From: an uncultured Acidobacteriia bacterium
GTDB taxonomy: Bacteria > Acidobacteriota > Terriglobia > Bryobacterales > Bryobacteraceae
Assembly: GCA_903875575.1 (NCBI GenBank)
Contig: CAIQWJ010000080.1
Span: 1-39,262 of the forward strand
DNA length: 39,262 nucleotides
Direction: 5' to 3'
Shown: in pieces, positions 1-7,409 of the stretch
How the letters are laid out: each line of letters begins with the position of its first letter
Position numbering within the stretch: the stretch's first letter is position 1
Program-made: the position numbers and the translations under genes
Notes under the pieces: model-generated
Told to the model about the DNA's origin: nothing
The model's input: the letters and a program-made list of their open reading frames with translations, nothing else
The model's database searches: none

Positions 1-77
1 AAGAAAGAGAGAGTTTTTTCGGGCAGGGTGATGACCTGACCGGTGACTGCGTCGCGGGTTGCGTTGAGAGTTTCCAT
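1..77 (-). CDS. 5' end of an unknown gene (partial)
   Basis: The minus strand carries an ATG at 77 followed by 25 open codons running off the window edge. It is preceded by a plausible ribosome binding site (AAGGAC, about 9 bases upstream). The visible peptide begins METLNATRDAVTGQVI and has no signal peptide or recognisable motif. It is divergent from the sigma factor gene at 253, so the 78-252 gap probably carries both promoters. I do not recognise the family, and the call rests only on the start context and open frame. Confidence 0.4.
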   Translation of the reverse strand, partial: METLNATRDAVTGQVITLPEKTLSF

Positions 78-186
78 GGCTGTTTTGTCCTTAGCGCAGG
101 GGTTGCCTACGGACATAGAAGTACCATGTGGTTTTGGAGCTAAATACGGATGTTGTTGATTATATTGAGTAAAATCGACAGCACTC

Positions 187-203
187 AACTTTGTCGCAAA
201 GTT
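187..203. promoter_or_regulatory. Inverted repeat upstream of the sigma factor gene
   Basis: AACTTTG and CAAAGTT form a perfect 7-bp inverted repeat around a TCG spacer. It lies 50 bp upstream of the TTG start of the sigma factor gene, in the divergent gap with the gene at 77. The position suits an operator, or part of an autoregulated promoter. No partner regulator can be named from the window, and a functional role is inference. Confidence 0.35.
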
Positions 204-252
204 CGACCGGTACCGCGAAGTACACAAAGAGTTTTGTAAGAAAGTTGTTTGT

Positions 253-780
253 TTGGGTACTACCTTGAATTTGAGCGGACAGGACGACCTTTATCAACGG
301 GTGGCGGAAGAATACGGCGCAGCGCTGGGTCGTCTGGTGCGCGGGTATGAAGCGGATCCAGATAAGCGGCGTGATCTTTTGCAGGAGGTGCATCTTGCAT
401 TGTGGAGAAGTTTTGCGGGCTTTCAGTCACAGTGTTCGCTTCGCACGTGGGTGTATCGGGTGGCGCATAATACGGCGATTACGTGGGTGACGCGACAGAA
501 GCGGGGAAGGCCGCAGATGCTGGTCAGCCTGGAGGAACTCGACGCGATGCCGGTGCCACACGATGCAGATCGTCGCATGGCGCTGGACCAGTTGACGCAG
601 TTGGTGCAGCGGCTGGAGCCACGGGACAAGGAAGTGATTTTGGCTTATCTGGAAGGTCTGGATGCGGCGGCTATCGGCGAACTGACGGGACTTTCGGCAC
701 GGAACGTGGCGACCAAGGTTCACCGGATCAAGAACGTTCTCGCGCGTAGCTTCCAGGAAGGAATGGGTCATGGCGAGTGA
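253..780 (+). CDS. ECF-like sigma-70 family RNA polymerase sigma factor
   Basis: This 175-residue protein has the two-domain build of an extracytoplasmic-function sigma factor. Region 2 spans roughly residues 38-85, with a DLLQEVHLALWRSF helix followed by SLRTWVYRVAHN. Region 4 spans roughly residues 120-170 (LEPRDKEVILAYLEGL, then a helix-turn-helix ending KVHRIKNVLARSF). There is no region 1.1 or 3. The start is TTG at 253. No ATG lies before residue 100, and AAGAAAG upstream is a weak ribosome binding site, so a TTG or GTG slightly downstream is possible. Its end overlaps the next gene by 11 bases, implying translational coupling with the membrane protein, which may control it. No zinc-finger anti-sigma factor is visible. 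Confidence 0.9.
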   Translation: MGTTLNLSGQDDLYQRVAEEYGAALGRLVRGYEADPDKRRDLLQEVHLALWRSFAGFQSQCSLRTWVYRVAHNTAITWVTRQKRGRPQMLVSLEELDAMPVPHDADRRMALDQLTQLVQRLEPRDKEVILAYLEGLDAAAIGELTGLSARNVATKVHRIKNVLARSFQEGMGHGE

Positions 781-1348
781 GATGAGTCCGAACGATCCGA
801 GGGATCTCTGGCAGGGTCAGGAGGTGGAGAAGATGACACTGACAGTTGACGAAGTCCGGTGCCGGTCAGTGCGCTTTGAGCGTCGTGTTCATTGGCGGAA
901 TGTGCGTGAATACACGGCGGGAGCTTTGGTGGTGTCGTTCTATTCGGCGCAGTTCCGGGGCGCGCACGGGTGGCGGCTTGCGCCGGCCGCGCTGACGATT
1001 GCGGGGACGGTTTATGTTATGTTCCAGCTCTATCGGCGAGCCGGGGCGCGCTCGCTTCCTGAGGATATGGGGTTGCGCGGGTCGATTGAGTTTCACCGCA
1101 TGGAGCTGGAACGGCAGCGCAACGCGCTGGAGGCTGTATGGCGCTGGTATCTGATGCCGTTTGTGCCGGGGCTGGCGGCAGGGTTAGTGGTGACAGGGAT
1201 CGATCATGGAGTGAGTGCGACGCTGGTTCGGGTGGGCGTCTTCATCCTGACGGTCTTCGTGGGTATCTGGGGACTGAATAAGAGGGGCGCGCGAAAGCTG
1301 GATCGGAGGATTCAGGAGTTGAAGGCCATGGAGAACGACGCTGAGTAA
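770..1348 (+). CDS. Multi-pass membrane protein coupled to the sigma factor
   Basis: This 192-residue protein has a polar N-terminus of about 45 residues (it includes DPRDLWQGQEVEKM and a basic RRVHWRNVREY stretch). It is followed by three or four hydrophobic segments: about residues 47-60, 66-88, 127-145 and 152-167. A charged tail, RKLDRRIQELKAMENDAE, ends the protein. The ATG lies inside the sigma factor frame and has AAGGAA 7 bases upstream, so the two are probably made together. Its position suggests an anti-sigma or sensor role, but it lacks the HxxxCxxC zinc-finger motif of classical anti-sigma factors. I know no assigned function; the regulatory role is inferred from context only. Confidence 0.8.
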   Translation: MASEMSPNDPRDLWQGQEVEKMTLTVDEVRCRSVRFERRVHWRNVREYTAGALVVSFYSAQFRGAHGWRLAPAALTIAGTVYVMFQLYRRAGARSLPEDMGLRGSIEFHRMELERQRNALEAVWRWYLMPFVPGLAAGLVVTGIDHGVSATLVRVGVFILTVFVGIWGLNKRGARKLDRRIQELKAMENDAE

Positions 1349-1376
1349 AAGAATCGACGAAATCCGCGAGATCCTG

Positions 1377-2693
1377 GTGAAGCGAGTTGATCAGGAGAAG
1401 CAGGCGGTCGGGATGGTCGCGGGCGTGGTTGGGCCAGGTGGCCGTTGCGTTGTCGGCCATGGCAAGCTTGCTGCGGGCGATGCGCGGGTGCCTGATGGGG
1501 AGACAATCTTCGAGATTGGATCTGTTACCAAGGTTTTCACCTCGCTCGCGTTGGCGGACATGGTGAACCGCGGGGCGGTTGCGTTGGAGGATCCGGCTGG
1601 AAAGTATCTTCCGGAAGGTGTGAGGATGCCGGAGCGGGGTGGCAGAGCCATCACGCTGCATGATCTGGCGACGCACCGGTCGGGACTTCCGCCGATGCCT
1701 GGAAATCTGAACCTGGACCCGCGGAGTACCTCTGACGAATACGGCGTGAAGGAGTTGTACCAGTTCCTTGCGGGTTATGCGCTGCCGCGCGAGCCTGGTT
1801 CAGAATACGAGTATTCAAACCTGGGTGCGGGGCTGCTCGGGGTTCTGTTGGCGAACCGCGCGGGAACGGATTATGAGAGGCTGATCCGAGATCGAATCAC
1901 GCGACCGCTCGGCATGCCGGATACGGTTATTACGCTTTCTGCTTCGATGCGGCAACGCATGGCGACCGGCCATAACGGGATGCTGGGGGCTGTTGCCAAT
2001 TCGGATGTTTCTGCGCCGCTGGCCGGTGCGGGCGCGTTACGGGCGTCGGTGAATGACATGCTGGCGTTGCTGGAAGCGTGCCTGGGCTATCGGGAAACAT
2101 CTCTCGCGTCGGCAATTTCCGGTATGCTTGCGGCCCCACGACCGGCGGGTCAAATGGAGATCGGTTTGGGGTGGCTTGTGATGTCATCGCACGGCAAGAA
2201 GATCGTCGGCCACAACGGGGCGACCGGGGGCTTCCGGTCGTTTGCCGGGTATGATCCGGCGGAGCGTGTTGGGGTGGTGGTGCTGTCCAATGCCTGCACG
2301 GCAGGCGGTGTTGACGACATTGGTTTTCATCTTCTGAATCCGAAGGCACCGCTGGCTGATTTTGCGGCGCCGCAGCCGCGCACGGAGATCTCCGTGAATC
2401 CGGAGATTCTTGCGGGGTACACGGGGCGATATCAGGTCATGCCCAACCTTGTCTTCGAGATCACCCGCGACGGGGCACGACTCTTCGCGCAGGGCTTCGC
2501 ACAACTTCCTCACAAGCAGCCGGGAGAACTGACCGCACTGCCTCAGTTTGAGTTATTTGCGGAAAGCGAGAAGAAGTTCTTCGCCCGGGTGGCGGACAAC
2601 CAGTTCAGCTTCGAAACGGACCCTGCGGGGCGAGCTATCGGGCTTGTACTGCATCGGGGCGGGCGCGATTCGCACGGGCCGAGATTGTTGTGA
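1377..2693 (+). CDS. Serine hydrolase of the beta-lactamase class C / PBP family
   Basis: The three active-site motifs of the serine beta-lactamase fold are present. Counted from GTG 1377 they are S49-V-T-K52 (SxxK, nucleophile and general base), Y146-S-N148, and H279-N-G281 in place of KTG. The HNG form is usual in non-lactamase relatives such as esterases and D-aminopeptidases, so antibiotic hydrolysis should not be assumed. Residues after about 340 form a C-terminal beta-rich domain common in this family. There is no clear signal peptide. The GTG at 1377 gives 438 residues. A CTG at 1341 adds 12 residues (SKRIDEIREIL) and has GGAG 8 bases upstream, overlapping the preceding stop. I think that earlier start is at least as likely. 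It is the third gene of the sigma factor unit. Confidence 0.85.
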   Translation: MKRVDQEKQAVGMVAGVVGPGGRCVVGHGKLAAGDARVPDGETIFEIGSVTKVFTSLALADMVNRGAVALEDPAGKYLPEGVRMPERGGRAITLHDLATHRSGLPPMPGNLNLDPRSTSDEYGVKELYQFLAGYALPREPGSEYEYSNLGAGLLGVLLANRAGTDYERLIRDRITRPLGMPDTVITLSASMRQRMATGHNGMLGAVANSDVSAPLAGAGALRASVNDMLALLEACLGYRETSLASAISGMLAAPRPAGQMEIGLGWLVMSSHGKKIVGHNGATGGFRSFAGYDPAERVGVVVLSNACTAGGVDDIGFHLLNPKAPLADFAAPQPRTEISVNPEILAGYTGRYQVMPNLVFEITRDGARLFAQGFAQLPHKQPGELTALPQFELFAESEKKFFARVADNQFSFETDPAGRAIGLVLHRGGRDSHGPRLL

Positions 2694-2777
2694 TGGAGCA
2701 GAAAGAATTAACCAATTGCAGTCTTGTGGCTGGTGTCTGAGAGACCTATCCTGGTAAATATCACCAGAAGGCGGTCT

Positions 2778-3974
2778 ATGTTTTTCGTACATGCCATGCG
2801 GTTTTTCCGGCTCGGTTTGACTGGCTCCCTGTTACTGCTTGTCGGGGGGGCCGTGCAGGCTCGCGCCGATACCATCAAAACGGGTTACCTGTATGTCAGC
2901 GATTATGGGCTGAGTGAACTGGATCGCTATAAGTACACCTACAACCAGACTCTGAACACTATCACTGGATTCACGGCATTCGGCATCGGCAACAACACGT
3001 CCAACGCGTATTTCCTCGGCGGCACCAGCAATCCGGTGAAAGAAGGCGTGCATGGCACGGCCAACGATCTCATCCTGGTTTCGGGCTCGCACGGGAGCAC
3101 CAGCACCACCATTGAACGCTAAGCTCTGGATGGAACGCTCATCGGCACGATTCCGATCAATCTCAGCAGCTACAACGGAGGAAACGTCGGTATCGGTAAC
3201 GTGCTGGTCACAAGCGACGGGAAGTATCTGTACGCGCCGCTCGAGACGGCCGGAGCAGTCATCAAAATCGATCTTGCGACAGGGAACGTAGTCGCTTCCG
3301 TGCAGTTCGCCGGTGCCCATGATGTCGCCATTGATGCAACTGGAAACGTGTACGCGGCCAACTACAGCAACGGGTCGGCCAGCGTCATTCTGCTCGATTC
3401 GAATCTGAACAAGCTTCAGACGGTGATCACGCTTGCGTCGAGCGGCGCAGGGAGTTCGTTCCGTCCGAGCGGCCTTTCGATTGCGCTGGACGGGTCTCTC
3501 TACGTCCAGAACAACCTCAAGGACGGACCCGACAGCGTGCTGCACTACACCATCTCGGGTAGTGCCGGTACGGAGACTGCCACACTCGATACGTCCAAGA
3601 GCTATATCGGGAGCACTACCAACAACCTGCTCGAATTCACATTTGGAAATAACATCGGTCCGGATGGCAACGTGTACATCGCGGCGCTCGGCGGCGGGGG
3701 AGCGGGGAATCCGTTCGGAAGCCCGACCGGCTATGTGAACGGCATCTATGAGTTCGACCCGACCACCCAGACAGTTTCCTTATCGATTGCGGGCTATACG
3801 AACAAGACCGGCCCGGTGGGGACTTCGGGCCTTAGTGCGCCGAAGTATCTGCAGTTCGATACGAATTTTGTGACCGTGAACGATGCGGGCTACAGTGCTA
3901 CCCCGGAACCCGCCACATTTGCGATGGTGGGGATTGGTCTCGCGCTGTTGGGCCGCTGGCGCCGGTTTGTCTGA
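2778..3974 (+). pseudogene. PEP-CTERM beta-propeller protein with an in-frame stop
   Basis: One frame runs from ATG 2778 (AAGGCGG just upstream) to 3974 and is interrupted only by TAA at 3120-3122. The N-terminus is a signal peptide (FFRLGLTGSLLLLVGGAVQARA). The body has SMP-30/NHL-like propeller repeats, such as DVAIDATGNVYAANY and GPDGNVYIAAL. The C-terminus is a complete PEP-CTERM sorting tail (ATPEPATFAMVGIGLALLG, then WRRF), the signal handled by exosortases. Both sides of the stop fit one protein of 398 codons; IER-stop-ALDGT would read naturally as IERYALDGT, a single TAC to TAA change. It may be a recent pseudogene, a base-call error or a readthrough product. No exosortase gene lies in the window. 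Confidence 0.75.
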
Positions 3975-4056
3975 AAGACGCGGCGAGTATTGGGGGGGCC
4001 GGCGGTATTTTCCACACTGCGGGAAGACGATAGAGTCGTGGGATTCGGGGAGTAAG

Positions 4057-4092
4057 CAGACACAATCAGGCGTTGTGATCTCGCTGCAATAG
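4057..4092 (+). pseudogene. Possible tail fragment of a TIGR03437-type gene
   Basis: The last codons before TAG at 4090-4092 read KQTQSGVVISLQ. The intact TIGR03437 protein encoded at 20896-23265 ends LQTQTGVVISLQ. Match and stop position coincide in protein, while the bases have diverged at several third positions, as expected for an old coding relic rather than a recent copy. Nothing upstream in this frame continues the domain, so only about 12 codons remain. The match is short and could be chance. Confidence 0.4.
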
Positions 4093-4104
4093 GGAAAATC
4101 ATAG

Positions 4105-4327
4105 CTCGGCGGCTTTACGGGGGATCAGTAGTTTTTCATTGCGAATGCGTAGAAGCAGCAGCAGAAGTCGCGGGAAGCGACGCTGCGGAGGTGGTGGCGA
4201 CGAATTCGCATTCGCCGAATGAGTTCCGCGCGGCGACGGTGCGCAATATCGACGCCTGGTATGCGGCGTTTGGGGTGAAGCCGGGGGTAAGCGGTATCTG
4301 GCACCTGGGGAGCGGGTGCCGGTTTGG
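4105..4327 (+). pseudogene. C-terminal relic of an M13 (neprilysin/PepO) metallopeptidase
   Basis: Read across three frames, this stretch gives the usual end of an M13 peptidase: LGGFTGDQ-stop-FFIANA-stop-KQQQKSREATLR, then VVATNSHSPNEFRAATV and RNIDAWYAAFGVKPG, then KRYLAPGERVPVW. The lesions are two TAG codons at 4129 and 4186-region-upstream (4153), both at places where CAG would fit, and two single-base losses, near 4188 and near 4287. The catalytic HExxH part is absent. Genes of this family end with a YLAPxxRVxxW-like segment, which makes the assignment fairly firm. The rest of 3975-4473 holds only the fragment just upstream and the hairpin at 4426. Confidence 0.7.
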
Positions 4328-4425
4328 CAGGTGGCGCCGAAGGCAGGCGGGCGTAGTGGCTGCCGTTGATAGAATCAAACCGCGGGAGTTGCAGCGGAAC
4401 GAAATCCGGTCAACACCTTGTTGCT

Positions 4426-4447
4426 CAGGGACGCTCTCGCGTCCCTG
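4426..4447. repeat. Perfect 9-bp hairpin
   Basis: CAGGGACGC and GCGTCCCTG form a perfect 9-bp stem around a TCTC loop, 26 bp before the arabinofuranosidase start. No T-run follows on either strand, so a simple intrinsic terminator is unlikely. It could be an interspersed palindromic repeat or a leader hairpin in the downstream mRNA. No second copy was found by eye in this window. Confidence 0.5.
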
Positions 4448-4473
4448 CCGAGGGGCAGAATGAGGGGGAGTTA

Positions 4474-6450
4474 TTGAATAGACGGAGATTCCTGGCGGGC
4501 TCGATGGCAGCAGCAGCTGTTCGCCAGGCAATATTGTCGCCCGCGGGCCTGGCCCAGGCGCTCGGGGCCGAAGATCAGTCCGGAGTTGCCGTTTTGCTTG
4601 TCGATACCGATCGCGTCATGGGCACTATCGACGAGCGGATCTACGGGCAGTTCCTCGAACACATCAATCACTCTGTGGAAGACGGGCTTTTCGCTGAGCA
4701 AATCCGCGGCGCGGGCTTTGAGGGTGACGATTTCAAGACGTATTGGGAGGCTTTTTCGGAGCGCGGAAGAGTTGAGATCGCCGAGCTGGAATTTCAGAAC
4801 GGGAGCAAGAGCGTGCGACTCGCCCCGGATGGCGGACGCGCAGGCATCCGGCAGGGGCGAGTGTTTCTTGAATCGGGGCGGCAGTATGACGGCTCGGTCT
4901 GGCTGAAGCGTGAGAGCGGATCAGCGCAACTGGCTCTGCGGGTGCGGAGTTCCGGAGGCCCACAGATTGCGTCGACTCCGATTGCGGTCCCGGCCTCCGG
5001 TTGGCAGGAGGTTCCTTTTTCCGTGAGTAGCGACGTGCGCGATGCTCAGGCGACGGTGGAAATTGAAGCGTCTGGCAGTGGCGCGGTGCTGATTGATTTC
5101 GTTTCGATGATGCGTGCGGATGTTCGTCGCGACGGCATGCTGCGGCCCGATCTGCTTGGCGCGCTTCGGGAACTGCATCCGTCTTTTATCCGCTGGCCGG
5201 GCGGCTCGTTTGCTTCCACGTACAAGTGGACGGAAGGAATCGGACCTTACGCGGCGCGTGGCTATCATCCGAATACTTTCTGGGGCGGCTATTCGGACTA
5301 TTTCGGTTTCGGGACAGATGAGTTCCTTGGGCTCTGCCGCAAGGTTGGGGCGGAGCCGCTGATCGCGCTCGCGGCACCGGGCAACGGGCCGGAGCAGATC
5401 GAATATGCGATGAACTGGGTGCGGTATCTGAACGATCCGCCCACGACCGAATGGGGTCGGAAGCGCGCGGCCAACGGGCATCCCGAACCGTACGGCGTAA
5501 AGCTTTTTCAGATCGACAATGAGCCGATGAACAATGGTTTCACGGCGGAAAAGTACGCGGAGATTGTCAATGCATATGGCAGCAGGCTCCGGGCGATCGC
5601 GCCAGGGGCGAAGATTGTGGCGTGCGGACAGAAGCGGTCGAACGACATGAACTGGAGTGAAAAGCTCATCGATCTCGCCGGTGCCAATTTCGATGTTCTG
5701 GGATGTCACAACTATGAATATGAGCCGGACAATTTCGAAAGCGGGATCGGGCGCATCCGCGAGTATCTGACGAAGCTCCGCGACTATGTTCGCGCGTCCA
5801 GACATCCGGCGATTGAGATCGGCGTGCTGGAGTGGAGCCTGCAGCACACATACGACTGGCGCGCCGGGCTGCATGCTGCCGGGAGTCTGATGCTGTTCGA
5901 AGAACTCGGACAGGGTCTAACGATGGCGTGCCCTGCGCTGCTGATGCGTAATACGACGGACGACCCCACGTGGACCTCATTCATCTATCATGATCATGCG
6001 AGCTGGTTTCCGGGTGCCGGTTATGTTGTGGAAAAGCTGTTTCGGGAACATTATGCGGAACGATTTCTCGCGTCTGCGTCGGGAACGTTCCGGGATCTCG
6101 CTGACCGAAAGGGATTCTTTGGCCAGATTTCGACGATGAAGCCGGAGGGGTGGCAACCGGGTTCCGTGGATGCGATTGCGACGGGCAGCGCAGACGGGCG
6201 GCGGATTGTGATTAAGGCCGCGAATTACCGGCCGCGGAAGAATACCGTACTGGTGCGACTGCAGGGATCGGCGGTTCCCGCGCGGGCCATGGTCAGGCTG
6301 CACACGGTTAGCGCGGGGTTGAAGGATGCGGCCTCTTTGGAGCGTCCCGATGCGATTGCGGTGGTGAGCCGGGAAATGGTTTACGAGAAAGACTTTGCGC
6401 TGGAACTGGAGCCTTACGGGGTGGCGGTCCTGGAGATTCGCGCTACATAG
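4474..6450 (+). CDS. Exported GH51-type alpha-L-arabinofuranosidase
   Basis: This 658-residue enzyme likely removes terminal arabinofuranosyl groups from plant polysaccharides. TTG 4474 is chosen because the protein then opens with a Tat signal (NRRRFLAGSMAAAAV) and has a G-rich ribosome binding site just upstream; the frame stays open to 4366, but that extension reads as non-coding. The YGQFLEHINHSVEDG stretch is typical of GH51. A carbohydrate-binding-like beta insert follows at about residues 95-215, then the barrel. The expected acid/base is E350 (IDNEP) and the nucleophile E453 (GVLEWSLQ). A beta-sandwich closes the protein. It stands alone between the relic region and a convergent SDR gene. 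Family assignment is strong; the exact substrate is inferred. Confidence 0.9.
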   Translation: MNRRRFLAGSMAAAAVRQAILSPAGLAQALGAEDQSGVAVLLVDTDRVMGTIDERIYGQFLEHINHSVEDGLFAEQIRGAGFEGDDFKTYWEAFSERGRVEIAELEFQNGSKSVRLAPDGGRAGIRQGRVFLESGRQYDGSVWLKRESGSAQLALRVRSSGGPQIASTPIAVPASGWQEVPFSVSSDVRDAQATVEIEASGSGAVLIDFVSMMRADVRRDGMLRPDLLGALRELHPSFIRWPGGSFASTYKWTEGIGPYAARGYHPNTFWGGYSDYFGFGTDEFLGLCRKVGAEPLIALAAPGNGPEQIEYAMNWVRYLNDPPTTEWGRKRAANGHPEPYGVKLFQIDNEPMNNGFTAEKYAEIVNAYGSRLRAIAPGAKIVACGQKRSNDMNWSEKLIDLAGANFDVLGCHNYEYEPDNFESGIGRIREYLTKLRDYVRASRHPAIEIGVLEWSLQHTYDWRAGLHAAGSLMLFEELGQGLTMACPALLMRNTTDDPTWTSFIYHDHASWFPGAGYVVEKLFREHYAERFLASASGTFRDLADRKGFFGQISTMKPEGWQPGSVDAIATGSADGRRIVIKAANYRPRKNTVLVRLQGSAVPARAMVRLHTVSAGLKDAASLERPDAIAVVSREMVYEKDFALELEPYGVAVLEIRAT

Positions 6451-6492
6451 CGGCGGAAAGCATCAAGCTATTGTTGTGTGCGGGCGGCTGGG

Positions 6493-7253
6493 TCAGAGAG
6501 TCAGGGTAAACCCACCATCCGGGGTCAGTGTGGTGCCGGAGATATAGCTGGCTTCGTCGGAACACAGGAAAAGGATGGTGTTGGCAATTTCTTCGGGTTG
6601 GCCGGCGCGCCTGAGGTGGACTCGCGGCAGCAGATTCCCGTCGTACAAATCGTCACCGACAACCCCTCGCAACCGTTGGTGCATCGGCGTGTCGATGAAG
6701 CCCGGACACACGAGGTTGACCCCATGCCCTGAGGCGCCAATTCGGCCGAGACGCTTGTTGTGAGGCCAATAAGCCCGTGTTTCGAGACGACGTAGGCTGA
6801 CGCGGTTTGAACGCCGAGGAAGGAGTTCACTGAGCCGATGTTGACGATCGCGCCGCCATTTCCGCACGCCAGCATGGCGCGGGCCTCATGGCGCAAACAC
6901 AGAAAAGTACCTTTCAGGTTGGTATCGAGGACACGATCCCACTCGTCTTCCGACAAATCGGTTATGGGGGCGAGGCTTCCTTCGATGCCTGCGTTGTTTA
7001 CTGCGTAGTCGAGCCGGTTGAACGTTTTGAGAGTGGCTTGCACCATTTGTTCCACATCGCTGGCTTTCGAGACATCGGCGACAACAAACTCTGCGCCGGT
7101 GCCGAGGTTTGCGATCTCGCGCCGGAGTGTGGCGAGCTCAGTTTCGCGTCGCGCAGCTACCATGACGTTCGCGCCCCGCGCTGCAAAGGCGAGGGCTGTG
7201 GCCCGGCCGATTCCACTGCTCGCGCCTGTTACGAGCGCTACTTTGCCTTTCAT
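6493..7253 (-). pseudogene. SDR-family oxidoreductase broken by one frameshift
   Basis: From ATG 7253 (GGAG 8 bases upstream) the frame encodes a typical short-chain dehydrogenase: MKGKVALVTGASSGIG for the NAD(P) site, DYAVNNAGIEG, and the catalytic S...YxxxK in VNSFLGVQTASAYVVSKHG. After AELAPQG the frame breaks at about 6721-6728. The remaining family sequence (GVNLVCPGFIDTPM, then ISGTTLTPDGGFTLTL) continues in another frame to a TGA at 6493. Restoring one base gives 253 residues, the standard SDR length. The lesion sits beside a run of four G, so an assembly error is possible. The substrate cannot be predicted. It converges with the arabinofuranosidase gene. Confidence 0.85.
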
Positions 7254-7409
7254 CGATCCGTCTCCGTTGCTCAGAGCGAGAATATCATTTCCGTTTGGTC
7301 GTGTGCGGTATTGGCCCGGGATGGGAATTGATGGCTGAACATCGGTTGTCTTACGGCGACACCTTTTCAGGTGGTGCTGTAGAATTACTGAGGTTAAGGG
7401 GAGGTCCAA

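Noticed and set aside
4366-4473. An N-terminal extension of the arabinofuranosidase by 36 codons
   Set aside because: It would place a Tat signal internally, crosses the hairpin at 4426 and has no supporting ribosome binding site.
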